From assembly GCA_002914845.1 (NCBI GenBank), contig JXTC01000019.1, positions 532,057 through 596,056 on the forward strand: DNA of 64,000 bases, read 5' to 3'. Position numbers and translations under genes: made by a program. Shown piece after piece: positions 23,811-34,975 of the stretch; the first letter of the stretch is position 1; each line of letters begins with the position of its first letter. The notes under the pieces are model-generated. The model searched no databases. It was not told the origin of the DNA and saw nothing but the letters and a program-made list of their open reading frames with translations. This stretch comes from Trema orientale (Eukaryota; Streptophyta; Magnoliopsida; Rosales; Cannabaceae).

Positions 23811-25442
23811 TGCTGGAAATTTTGAAAATATATTTCCGAAAAACGATTTTTCCGAAAACAATTTCCGCAGTTTTGTAAATAAATCAAGAACGTAGTGGAA
23901 TAGGTACTTTAAAATTTTTCTTGAAACTTTACAAAACAAAATATAGGATCGTTGATCTAACATAAATCAATTCATGGATCTTTATTTAGATAAAATCTAG
24001 AAGTGCTTCACAACTATTGACCATTTCCGTCTATTCTCTGGAACCCGTTGAATGATCCAGTGTGTGAGCACCTTCTTGATTCCTACCGAGAGATGAGCGG
24101 ACGATCCAGAAGACTCTCTTCTATCTCCTTTAACTGCACGTCTACGACCATGGGATTTCTCCTGCGGCAGCTCGGTTCTCTCTCACTCTCTCTTTTTCTC
24201 TCTGTCACATGTTAAGCACAGTTACTGTGCATGTAGTAGGGGTGTGGGACTTATGCATAGGCTTAGGAGAACTTTTCTCTTAAGTATTAGAGAGATGTAA
24301 ACCCTAATGGGCTTATTGGGCTCAACTGACCATTCAATTAGTATTGGGCTATGTGTGAGCTAGACAGTGGATCTTATAGATCCAAATAGTCTAAGCTCCA
24401 ATAGGCCAACTATCCACAGTCATAATTAACTCTTAATTATGACTGGGCCTTGTCTATTAATGTTGGGGGTACTCCACTATAGGCCTAATATTGTACTCTT
24501 AGACTAAATGTCATATATTTTCTGTGAAGCTAATTAATACTTTAATTAACTTGATCCATTTAGCATATACTATACCTGCAGATATACCCCCGATGCAATG
24601 CCGTACTAGTGAGGTGAAATTATTGTATTACCCCTCTAGTATATATATATTTTTGAATTACCATTTTTCATCTAATGGATAATAATTACGGTGTTTGTAA
24701 CTGCCCATACAAACACAGTCAAATTCACAAAGTGAATACTTCGTGCCTCGTTTTTTATTATCCAAGTCCTTGAAAAAACTCAAAGTGACATTATATGCAT
24801 GGTGTCCAAATCATGAAGGGCGTTCTCGTCAATTCACAAATCTTATCTTCCAAGATACCAGAGTTCGAACCATATAATCGGAACTAGTCCTTTAGTAAGT
24901 TAAAAAGATAAAACTCTTGAAAGTAAGTTCGACAATCACTAAGGTTAAAGTAATCTTGCAATAATGCTAGATTAGTGAAAGATAGAATATTGAGTTACGG
25001 CACTTAACCTTAAATTCTATTTTCACTTAGTCCAGTTCAATGCACTTATAACTTTCTTATAATGCACTAGTGTTTCTATCCGAAGTCAGATACTTCAATG
25101 ATTGGAGACTTCATCAATCCCGTTGAAATAGGCAACACTACATTATTTGGCAAAGTAAAGTATTCCATCTTTATTTGCAGAATGTGAACTTTTAATTTAG
25201 ACATAATGAAATAAAGAATTTAGTCTCCTATATGTGAACACTTTACACGAACAATTCTTTATTACTCATTATTAGTCATGGAAACTTTTATACGTTTGCA
25301 TAATAGAAAATATAAACGTCACATGCATATAATTGGGACATAATGTGGAATTCATTGACAACAAATAGATAACACTTAAATCTAATAAACATTGTTTAAA
25401 ACGCCAAACAAAGAAACTGCATTCTAGGGCATATTTCCAACA
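23811..25442 (-). mobile_element. Solo LTR, Copia type, with perfect 5-bp target duplication
   Basis: On the minus strand the LTR begins TGTTGGAAATATGCCCTAGA, a start familiar from plant Copia LTRs, and ends TTTCCAGCA. The plus-strand limits are TGCTGG at 23811 and CCAACA ending at 25442 (1632 bp). It is flanked on both sides by CCATG (23806-23810 and 25443-25447), a perfect 5-bp duplication. No internal domain is present, so this is a solo LTR left by recombination between two LTRs. Short frames within it are not genes. Confidence 0.93.
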
Positions 25443-25503
25443 CCATGTCCTTTTCTCGTGATCCATTTAGACCACAGTTTTTGTGAGCTTCTCCTAAAGT
25501 AGG

Positions 25504-25832
25504 CAATTACCACTTTTTTCAAATATTTAATTAAATTTACTACCACCACTAGATTCTACCATTTTTGAGGGGGAATTAGTCAAGAATCTGTCAATAATTC
25601 ATCAAGAATGCATCAAGAGTCCATCAAGAATCCATCAAGATCACCATCAACGTCAAGAATCCGTCAAAAATGTATCGAGATTGTTAAGAATCCGTCAAGA
25701 ATTCATCAAGAACTCGTCAAGATCACTGCCGATGTCAAGAATCATTCAAGAATCCGTCAAGATCGTCAAGAATTCATTTTAAAAAAATAGTATTGTGGTA
25801 GATTTAATTAATGAGGAAAAAAAGTAGCGTAC
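25504..25832 (+). mobile_element. Short inverted-repeat element with ATCAAGAATC array (copy 1)
   Basis: The left end (CAATTACCACTTTTTTCAAA, then TTAATTAAATTTACTACCAC) is mirrored by the right end (reverse complement GTACGCTACTTTTTTTCC, then TTAATTAAATCTACCAC). The core, about 25575-25785, is a degenerate tandem run of ATCAAGAATC / GTCAAGAATCC words with a 10-24 bp rhythm. The inverted relative is at 50298-50500. Confidence 0.75.
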
Positions 25833-25874
25833 AATTAATTTATTCAAATTGACATAAGTAGTAGTAATTTGGAT

Positions 25875-26045
25875 TAAAATGACTTTTTTTAATAATGTTT
25901 TGAAAAATTATTTTTTTAGTAGTATTACAATATTATGTGACACTTACTATTGATTAATCCTAAAAATATCATAATTTATGGTCACAAATTGTTCCATCAC
26001 GTAATATAATGACGATATTAGAAATGTCATTTTTTAAAACGCTCC
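25875..26045 (+). repeat. Dispersed repeat, copy 1 (TGACTTTTTTAGTAGTG type)
   Basis: Shares AATGACTTTTTT, TTTTGAAAAAT, ATTGATTA, GGTCACAAATTGT and ATTAGAAATGTCA in the same order and orientation with 50518-50715. It ends in AATGTCATTTTTTAAAAC, roughly the mirror of its start, so it is probably a MITE. It lies next to the ATCAAGAATC element at both loci. Confidence 0.7.
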
Positions 26046-26142
26046 TTAAAAGATCATTCGAGTCCAAATTACTACTAGTCAAGCCCATTTCCGATTAAAG
26101 ACTTTTTTTTCTAATTTCATTTAATAGATTCAAGGGTTTTGG

Positions 26143-27320
26143 ATACTTATACCTATTTTTCAAAAAGTATTACCAAATTTACGACCTTTCAAAAATAATA
26201 AAAATTCGTACGACCTTTTTATGGTATTTTTTCAAATACTTTGGAAGCTAGAAAACTCGGTGGTATTTTAGTAAATAAGTCATCTTATTTTTAACAGGAA
26301 ATCACAAAGGTTTTCTGGAAACCAATTTAGTTTAATTTGGTTTTCGATCAACGGAATGTTCTGTAAGTAAGTAAATCACAAGAAACTACAAAAATTTCTT
26401 AGAAACCAGTTTAGTTTCTTTTAGCCGAAAGTCTTGTACGTAAGTATATCATAGGAAAGCACAAAGATTTCCTAGAAATCAGTTTGGTTTCCTTTAGCCG
26501 AATGTCCTATACGTAAGTAAATCACATGAAACCATGAATATTTCCAGGAAACCATTATGATTTCTTTTTTGCAGAATGTCCTGTAGCTAAATAAATCATA
26601 GGAAACCACAAAGGTTTCCTAGAAATCATCGTGATTTCCTTTTAGCAGAATGTTCTGTAGCTAAATAAATCACAGAAAACCACGAAAGTTTCCTAGAAAC
26701 CATTGTGGTTTCTTTTTCAAATCATATAAACAATGAAAGTTTCCTGAAAGTTATTGTGATTTCTTTTTTGTAGAATACCCTGTAGCAATAATTGGGTGAG
26801 GCATTGAACAAGGACGCTGAAGAATACGATCAAATTCTCAAATTAAGTAATTATATTTTTGAAATAAAGGCAACATAAATATATATTGATTTTTGGATTC
26901 TGGCAACTAGTTTCCAATAACTAAATTGGTTTATAGTAATCAATAATTGAATTAACTAAATAGTTCTATTGTTTATGATAGAAACTAATTTGGTTTTCAA
27001 TTTTTATTAACTAAATAGTTATGATATTTATGGTATAAACTAATATAGTTGTTGGTTTTTAGTAACCAATTTAGTTTCTAGTTTCTAAAAATCAATTAGT
27101 TTATGATTTCTAATAGTAAATTGGTAATTAGTTTTAAGAGTGATCAGCTACAAGCAAACTAGTAGCAAAAAGAAATAAGAAAAAATGAAAATTCTAAGAC
27201 GTTATTTGGTCTTTCTTAGAAAGAATTTGTTATTTTTCTAAAAAAAGATAGTATAAAAATAAGTAAAAATTTGGACATAGTATTCTTAGTATTATTTATC
27301 AAAAGGTAGTACTAGGTGTC
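26143..27320. mobile_element. Inverted-repeat element with GGAAACC/GGTTTCC array (copy 2)
   Basis: The left end GATACTTATACCTATTTTTC and the reverse complement of the right end GACACCTAGTACTACCTTTT are imperfect inverts, both similar to the ends at 18943 and 20423. About seven array units span 26297-26780 with the same unit order and spacers as copy 1 (GTAAGTAAATCAC, GCAGAATGTCCTGTAGCTAAATAAATCA). After the array, 26880-27130 changes to an AGTAACTAATTTGGTTT-type word run. A short codon-like stretch (EALNKDAEEYDQIL) lies at 26792-26840. Confidence 0.7.
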
Positions 27321-28425
27321 TTTTTTCCTAGATTTAACTAGTATATATGAAAAGAAAACCTTCAAAGAAAATAATTTATCAATATACCAGAAATATATAT
27401 TTGATATTTTCCATCTACAAAATTTATTGTGTAGCATAAGAGTATATTCTGTCGTATTATGACACGTAACACTAGGAAAATGAGACAAGAACTATAATCA
27501 TCAAAATATTTTGAAAGAAAAGCCCAAGTTAAATAACTCAAAAGGAAATAGTACCCCAGCAAAAAATCGAAAAAATAAGGAGACTTTTTCAAATACATAT
27601 GTCAAAGAAAAAATGATAGATAAGTATAATTTTCGCGTACCAAAGAAACTATAGACAAGGAGTAACAAAACTATTTTTTTTTCTCCTTCTTGTCTTTAGA
27701 TATCTAGAAGTGATCTACTATAGCTGAAAAAAATAGCAAATGCTCAGAAAGATTGATTACTGAAATTAAAAAAGTTTGATTGAACAATTTGGGAGAGAAT
27801 GATTTCTAAGGGGGACAAAGAGACGGTTTATTTTTGAGAGCATAACTGTGTTAAACTTGGCATATATTTTTTGTAATATAGAACTATTCTCTTATCTCAT
27901 TATTTGACATGCGTACTTAACTAAAATAATATAACAAAGTATGCTGAAATCTACATATTAAGCAATAAAACTGGAAAGTGGAAAAGAAAGTGATCCTAAT
28001 ATTTCTGAATAAGAAATTCAAATAAATCTATCCAATTTCTTCAAGAAAGAAAAATGTCCGAGTACCAAGTCACTCTTTTCCTAGCATTTTGTAACCAATT
28101 TACACCAAAAGCTAGCTTATACACAGTAAACTTCATTTCCTAATCCAAGAATTAAAAAAGAAAAATATAAAAAGAAACAAATGAATAAATATGGATGGTC
28201 AGGGTGGAAAAAATTAAATTAAGTGTAGGTTGGCTCATAAGGATATATATATATATTAAGCCTAAAATATAGAGAAAGAAAAAAAAATGTGATAGCTTCT
28301 TTGATCAGTATTTTATTTTTAAAATTTTTAGAAAATTCATAATTTAACTCTTATTTTTTTCATGATATGATTGGTGCTATTATTATTTTTCCATGCTATG
28401 ATTAGTTGTAATATATATACATAAA
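27321..28425. other. Intergenic, no gene seen
   Basis: AT-rich spacer with A-rich and T-rich tracts. The 78-codon minus-strand frame near 27362-27598 has no recognisable domain and no splice context. Confidence 0.5.
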
Positions 28426-28724
28426 TTATATAATATTGTATTTTATTTAATATCAATGATACCTTATACATAAATTATATAATATTGTATTTAATTTAAT
28501 ATCAATGATACCTTATATTAAATTTAGTTTATCGAACAAATAGTTGTTATATTCGTCTCATCAAAATAAATATAGAGATAAATACATTCTTTAATCTTTT
28601 ATATAATATTATATTTAATTTAATATTAATGATATCTTATATTAAATTTAGTTCATCCAACAAATAGTTGTGCTACATTCGTCTCATCAAAATAAATATA
28701 GATATAAATACATTCTTTAGTGTT
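28426..28724. repeat. 123-bp tandem duplication with partial third copy
   Basis: A 50-bp partial unit (28426-28475) is followed by two units (28476-28598, 28599-28724). Each starts TTATATAATATT and contains ATTAAATTTAGTT and TTCGTCTCATCAAAATAAAT. Confidence 0.88.
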
Positions 28725-28848
28725 GTAATATATTGAACCTAAGTATAGGCTTAATATATGCAATATTAATACCAACTCGTGCAAATCGCGGTATAACGAC
28801 TAATTTTTATAGAGACTAAAGCCCAAAGAGTGCACCATTAGTCAAGAC

Positions 28849-29158
28849 AAGTGATTAATAGAATTAGATTTTGTCTCTCTCAACAAATATAATTTTTTCA
28901 GAAAATTAGTTACATTTGTCCTACATCATAATCTATGTTGCGCCTAAACCCAAGGATCTTTGTGACATTTACTTCGATACAAATCAACTGTGACGTTTAT
29001 ATATAAGTGATTAATAGGATTAGATTTTGTCTCTCTCAACAAATATAATTTTTTCAGAAAATTAGTTACATTTGTCCTACATCATAATCCATGTTGCGCC
29101 TAAACCCAAGGATCTTTGTGACATTTACTTTGATACAAACCAACGGTGACGTTTATAT
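28849..29158. repeat. 155-bp tandem duplication
   Basis: Copies 28849-29003 and 29004-29158 differ at only about five or six positions. They begin AAGTGATTAATAG and contain TTTTGTCTCTCTCAACAAAT, TGTTGCGCCTAAACCCAAGG and TGACGTTTATATATA. The high identity points to a recent event. Confidence 0.94.
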
Positions 29159-29165
29159 ATATATA

Positions 29166-29737
29166 TAGGAGGATTATCAGTTTTAACCTTCTTTTAATAC
29201 ATGTGATGAAAAAAAGGACAACTTATAAACTATTTACAAAAGTAAGACTTTTATTGCTATGTCATTTAATGAATATTTCAGAGTTCCAAAATTACCCCTG
29301 ATTCGACCCTAGTCGAAAATTTTCGACCAAGTCGAAAAAATCAAAAGTAACGGAGACGACGCCGGGAAGACGGCTGGCTATGTTCGACTGGGGTCGAAAT
29401 TTTTCGACCACAGTGGAATGTCGATCAACAATTTCGACCGATGGCTTCGACCGCAGTCGAAATTTTCCGGCAACCATTTGAAAAACGATCGGAACAACCG
29501 GGAGAGGTGGCAGGACAAGTTCGACCACAGTCGAAAATTTTCGACCCTAGTCGAGCGGAAGCGCTGCCGCCAAGGTCGGGATCGGGACAGGTAGTGGTGG
29601 CTAAAGTAGTTTGAATTTTGTTGAAGAAATAGGATATCCAAATAATTTTACATGTATAACATAGCAATTGGGGTTAGTTTTAAAAACATTAATGAGTGAG
29701 TCATATTTTTCATCATAAGGATTTAATAGACCTCCTA
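29166..29737. mobile_element. Inverted-repeat element with GTCGAAA/TTTCGAC array
   Basis: The ends TAGGAGGATTATCAG and (reverse complement) TAGGAGGTCTATTAAA, with AATACATGTGATGAAAAA against CTTATGATGAAAAATATG further in, form an imperfect inverted repeat. Between 29302 and 29560 is a distinctly GC-richer cargo packed with GTCGAAA and TTTCGAC, in pairs such as GTCGAAAATTTTCGAC. About 15 TCGAC/GTCGA words fall within 260 bp. Three overlapping minus-strand frames cover the cargo but share only its repeat words, so I do not call a gene. Confidence 0.68.
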
Positions 29738-30824
29738 AATATAAATTTCCCATTTATTATATATGATTCTGAAATGTTAATTGTAGTCCACATTTTTGTT
29801 TCCACACTTTTAACTTCCTCAAACCTCAAATAACACAGATCAACCGAGCCGTTAATAGAAAATCCAACTGAATTGAACATTTTTGCTTAAGCAAAGTATG
29901 AATTACTACTATTCATAAACTCTCAAGTAATTTTATGCATAGATGGGCCACAAAATTATCTTCTAATAACCTAAAGTAGAAAACAAACAAAAACGCTTCC
30001 AACCCAACCCAGCCAATACCATCTTGGTTAGTGTTCAGTTCTTATTATGCACAATCCAAACCCAAAAACACGCACATAACTCACACAAATCAAGTCAAAA
30101 GGACTTCAAAAGAAGAAACACAAAAAAGGCCGTATCTCATAACATGTCTCATGCTGACATATTTCATTAGCACGAACCAGTTACATAATGACAACACACC
30201 AAAAGTCATCACTTGAAATTCAACACATATTACTTCGATAGTTATTAGTGGAGTAGATAAAAAGAACCAAAGCAAAAAAGTGAGCGCGTGACACTGCCAA
30301 AAGCTTCAAAAAATGACAAATGACTGTTGAACAGCTCACACTTTGACAGTTACCTCTCACTTTGACAGTTTGTTCCTTTCACCATCAACAACTCACTGCA
30401 AATATATCTATATTTGAAAAAAAAAAAATCACTTTCCTTTATTTTAAGTCAAAACAAGTCAAAATCATTCTGGGAAAAGTCTGTCCCAGAACTTGGAAGC
30501 AGAGCACTTGATTATGCTATCTTATAGTGCCCTATAAAGACCCCTACACAACAAAACCCTCACTGCCCATTTTGTACCATTTCACCACTAAAAATCTTAA
30601 CCAACTGAAGCAAGTAACCAAGAGAGAGAACATGGGATAGGGGTCACATAAACATTTACATNTACTAGACAAGATAATATAAAACCTATAATCTATGCAT
30701 GAAACAAAAGTAAATTTTCGGTTGTAAAGAATAAGTTAAAAAAAAAAAAAGAGGAAGAAAAAAGGCGAAAGAATACTTTTTTCTTTTTTGTTATACTTTC
30801 TTTTCACTTTCTTTTTTGGGTTGT
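29738..30824. other. Region downstream of the receptor kinase gene, no further gene seen
   Basis: Lies 3' of the kinase gene and so should include its 3' UTR and poly-A site close to 30824 (a T-rich stretch at 30778-30800 on the plus strand). One ambiguous base sits at 30662. Short frames here have no support. Confidence 0.5.
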
Positions 30825-33800
30825 TTATCTTGGACCTGAGAGTTCCATGGCATAGGAATCCAAGGAATGCTCATCATCATCCTCGTCCATGGTTGTTCCA
30901 AACATGCTTGATCGTTCATGTTCACTGCAATCATGTTTTAAAGCAGTGGTACTAGTGGTAGTAGTAGTAGGGCGGGAAGTACTTTTGTTGTGAGGATTAT
31001 GAAAGAGGTTCATGCTGGGATTAGTATGATTATGTGACGCTGCCCACTTCTCGGCTAGTCCATCGCCTTCGAGCATCCGGACCACCTCTGACATCTTCGG
31101 CCGGTGGGCCGGTAGGTACTGAGTGCAGAGGAGGGCCACTTGTAGCATCTCCCCTACCTCTATCCGGTCATAGTTGTTCCCTAGCTCCCGGTCCACCAAT
31201 AGCTCCACTTTCTTTTCTTGTTGTATTTTCCTGACCTGTTACATGGAGAACTTATTTTAGTGTTGTACACATGCAATTGTTATGGCACTTGATCTCTATA
31301 CAAAACTTAATCAATCATATAGCCCCTTGAATGTATTTGTACAAGAATGAGAATACATATCTATAACATAGTTGCTTAAACACTTACCCACTCAAGCATG
31401 GCTCCCTTCTGATTGACAGTCTTGCCAAACTCAAGAGCTCTCATTCCAGTTATGAGCTCTAACAAGAGAATTCCAAACCCAAAAACATCAGTCTTCTCAG
31501 ATGATTGGCCGGTGGAGAGATACTCAGGTGCAATGTGGCCGACTGTGCCACGGACAGCAGTGGTGACATGGGAATCAGCATGGTCTAGGAGCTTTGCAAG
31601 ACCAAAATCGCCAACAACAGCCTCACAGTAGTCGTCCAGTAGCACATTTGCAGCCTTGACATCTCTGTGAATTATCTTTGGATCACATTGCTCGTGTAGA
31701 TAAAGAAGACCCCTGGCAGCTCCAATTGCAATCCTCTTCCTTGTGTTCCAATCCAGTGCTGGTTTTCCTGTTACAATAAAAACAGGATCTGAGGACTCAC
31801 ATGCCTTAAGGATTACAATGTAGTAACTAAAAGAAGATCAACGCCACAAGTGCAAAGGCCCATCAGTTTTTTGGAAAAATCCATTCTTCTTGAGTCATTT
31901 AATTATGCCCAACAAATTGTTCTCCTCAATAACCATACAAAGACAGAAGTGAATTAAGACTAATCACAATTCCTAGGAACAATTTGACAAGAAAATTCTG
32001 GTAATTGACATAAAACTTTGTCCCGTAGGTTCATAATATTTAATTTACTCGACAATTGGGCAGATTAAACAAAAGAAAAAGGAGCTGTACTCAACAATTT
32101 AGAACAATTTTGAAGATGCTAAAAAATCTACAATCTTAAGTCAACTAAAATTTATGGGATTCCATTAACATTTAGCTTAGTTTAGCAAGGAGACAAAAAG
32201 GACATAACTATATCCAAAATGCATTGCTACAGGTAATTGCTGCAAAGTAGAACCAACCTCTAAGCCTGGATGCGACGCTGCCATTAGACATGTAAGGGTA
32301 CACCAAAAGCCTCTCATTGGGGGTAGCACAGTACCCTATTAACCTAAGCAAATGCCTGTGAACTGCAAGGCTTATCATCTCAAGTTCAGTCCGGAACTGC
32401 GATTCCCCAGCTGTTCCTGCCACGTCCTTCAGCCGTTTCACAGCTACAAGAGTTCCATCTCCAGTCTTTCCTTTATACACATTGCCAAAACCTCCAGCAC
32501 CAAGTATGTTTTTGGAGCTGAAATTGTCCGTCGCATGTTGCAGCTCCTTAAAAGTAAAGTTTCTTAGGTTCCCTAAGCTTATGAGCCCCTCTTCTTGGTT
32601 ATCTGCAACAGAGAGAGAGACCACATTTCAAGTAATATTCTATCCAAATTGTATACAAATTTAGTTCTAAAAAGGGGCTTGTGAGGATGATGCTAACCAT
32701 TGATGTTCAGGATGGTTTGGCTTTGTTGCTTCCTTCTATGCCAAAGAATACCAAACGATAATAGTATGAGAAAAACACAGCTAAGGCTGACCCCAAGTGC
32801 AATTGCTAATTTCTTGGACTTGTGTTTACCTTCATCGAAAAGGATCAAAGAAAAAGTTAGAAAAGAAAAGAGAAATCTTAATTCTATTTTTCTTTTCTTT
32901 TCTTCTTTTTGTCTTTTGACATTCAAAAGGAGGAGGACTAAAGAATCACCAGTTGATGAATCTAGAGAGAAGGAAAGAGGAATAGGAGTGACTGATCCAG
33001 AGCAACCGTCAGTGGAGCTGCTTCCACAAATCAATGGATTTCCCACAATACTAGATAACAAAAAAGAATAATAAAATAAAATAAAATAAATAATCATAAA
33101 AGTTTTTAAAAAAATAAACATTGAAATAAACATTGAATAAGAAAAAAGACCGACAAATAAATAGACAGAGAGGGAAAGCTTACTTGAAAGTTCTGGCTGG
33201 AAATTTGGGGACTGGTCCACTGAGATTGTTGTAAGACAAGTCCCTGAATGAATCAGATTGACCAAAAAAAATCCAAAACCATTGCCAGATTTTGAGCACA
33301 AAGGAATGGATTGTGAGTAAAAGGAAGTAATCAAATTGTTGCAGGTTATTTATTTATTCAAGATGCCCAGAAGCATGCAAACAAAACTAATAAAGAAGAG
33401 AAACCAAAAAAGTTTATACTCACAAGAAAGCAAGCTGAGGGATTTTGGATAGAGATAAGGGAAAAGGCCCAGACAAGCTATTGTTGTTCAGCCTCCTAGT
33501 CTCATTACATGACAAAACATAAAACAGTTACAATCAACTTTGAATACAATAATAACATATTCACTTGGTTTGGTTGCTAAGAAAAAGATTTCCTATCAGC
33601 TACATACAGCTACCTTAAGCTTAGCTGCCAATTTTTCTTATTCATTGAAAAAAAGCAGAAAAACAAATACACAAAAAACTTACAGGTACAAGAGGCTGTT
33701 GAGTTGACCCAGTGAGTCTGGAACCAAACCGGAGAACCTATTATTTGAGAGATCCAAGGTCTGAAGCTTCCGAAGTCTGCCAAGCTCCGGGGGTATTTTG

Positions 33801-34563
33801 CCAGAAATATTGTTGTTTTGCAATAGACTTCAAAATTATCAACAAAAACTATACATATAAATATGTGTACATATACATCTATCAAGAAATACCTTAAATA
33901 AAGAAAATAAAAAAAAAAACCCAGTTCATTTTAAACTTCTAATTTCAATTTGACCGCCATAAACCACAAACTAAGAGGAGAAAAATCAGACAACGTAGAA
34001 AAAATAAAATAATAAATAAAGGACTCAAATGGGTTTCCGAATATAAATATTTTATAGTTTGAATGTACACAGGTTCCTTACACTTGTCGAAGATTAGTGA
34101 GATTTCCTATAGCTCCAGACAGAGTACCAGAGAGAGACTGGCTAGGAGCTCCCCTGCTCAAACAGAAAAAACACCATTGAAGCTTATAATCTCCAAGAAC
34201 AAAGCTTATAAAGAACAAAACGACGATGAAGAAGAAGAAGAAGAAACTCACAAGCCAATTACAAAATTTTCAGAAGAGCAAGTAATCATAGCCCAGCTAC
34301 ATGGGTCAACAGAGTCTTCATCCCAGTTGTTCAAAGCTCCATGTGGGTCGTTCAAAGCCTCCCTTATACTTATCAAAGCCTCCACTGCAACAAAACCCAA
34401 AAACTCAGAACCCCAAGAAATAAAACAAAAACAAAAAAGCAACGAAAACTTTATCACAGAAAAAGCTACCTTCATGGTTGCGAGGTTCGTAAGAGAAACA
34501 GAGTGTAACAGAGGAAAGAAAGAGAAGAAGAGAGAGCTTGAGGGCAGCAGGAGTAGCAGCCAT
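30825..34563 (-). CDS. SARK: LRR-II receptor-like kinase, SARK/CLERK type
   Basis: Eleven exons: 34563-34470, 34384-34252, 34153-34082, 33827-33684, 33495-33424, 33243-33184, 33050-32950, 32829-32698, 32602-32258, 31767-31388, 31235-30825. They total 1944 nt (647 aa; Arabidopsis SARK about 648), all phases closing. The LRR exons have the subfamily's 72/144/72-nt pattern. Order: signal peptide 1-24; LRR N-cap ([20 protein letters not shown], then [10 protein letters not shown]); about five LRRs; juxtamembrane GNPLIC; TM about 232-253 followed by HRRK; kinase with G-loop GAGGFG 304-309, Lys325 in VAVK, HRD 418-420, DFG 438-440, APE 464-466; acidic tail ending AMELSGPR. It is an active-looking RD kinase on the plasma membrane. 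SARK has been linked to leaf senescence. NIK kinases share the tail, but [14 protein letters not shown] and the Asp-rich tail favour SARK/CLERK. The start is the first ATG giving the signal peptide. Confidence 0.95.
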
Positions 34564-34586
34564 AGCTACGAAAACGGCGTGCTCCT

Positions 34587-34601
34587 TCAAAAAACCACCA
34601 T
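34587..34601 (-). promoter_or_regulatory. Four-codon uORF ahead of the receptor kinase start
   Basis: On the minus strand an ATG at 34601 opens a frame of four codons (MVVF) and stops with TGA at 34587, 23 nt before the kinase start codon. It lies in the likely 5' leader. Whether it lowers translation is not known from sequence. Confidence 0.5.
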
Positions 34602-34939
34602 GAACAAAAACAAAAGAAAGTGAAAAAAAAAAAAAGGCAAAACAAACTTCTCAGTCTTCCTCCTCTTTCTAAAGGGTGTCTCTTTCTCTCTCTTTCTCTT
34701 CTTTCTCTTTTCTTGGCTTCTCTTTTTTCAGTCTATGCTTTTTTACAGAAAACAAAAATAAAATAAAATAAAATAAAAAAAGAAAAAGGAGGAGAGAGAG
34801 AATCAAGGTTGGTGATACGGGTTGTCAGGTGAGAGAGGACGTGGTGGTGGTCGTAGTGGTGGTGTGAAGTGTTTTGTGCGCAGAAATTGAGAGTTTGGAG
34901 GAGGACCGACTGAACGTGAGTGCGTACTCTCTGTACTTG

Positions 34940-34975
34940 TACCCCTCTCTCTCTCTCTCTCACTCTCTCTCTCAG
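34940..34975. repeat. CT/GA microsatellite upstream of the receptor kinase
   Basis: Mostly CTCTCT on the plus strand (GAGA on the transcribed sense), about 380-410 bp upstream of the kinase start codon. GAGA tracts are common in plant promoters and 5' leaders. Smaller CT tracts lie at 34676-34730. Confidence 0.7.

Noticed and set aside
25575..25785. Possible CRISPR-like array
   Set aside because: This is plant nuclear DNA, the units are degenerate with no fixed spacer length, and the words are directly abutting.
25608..25790. 60-codon plus-strand frame with IKNPSR/IRQ repeats
   Set aside because: Produced by the ATCAAGAATC word array; no stop-forming words in that phase.
29292..29667. Three overlapping minus-strand frames over the GTCGAAA cargo
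   Set aside because: All three derive from the same repeated words and overlap in different frames. None has a start context, domain or homologous look.
32693..33334. 213-codon single open frame in the receptor kinase region
   Set aside because: It is exons 7 and 8 plus stop-free intron DNA. Conserved protein text and splice sites show that the intervening DNA is intronic in the normal transcript.
34405..34590. Longer N-terminus of the receptor kinase starting upstream of MAATPAAL
   Set aside because: The upstream codon at 34590 is TTG, not ATG. The ATG at 34563 gives a proper signal peptide.
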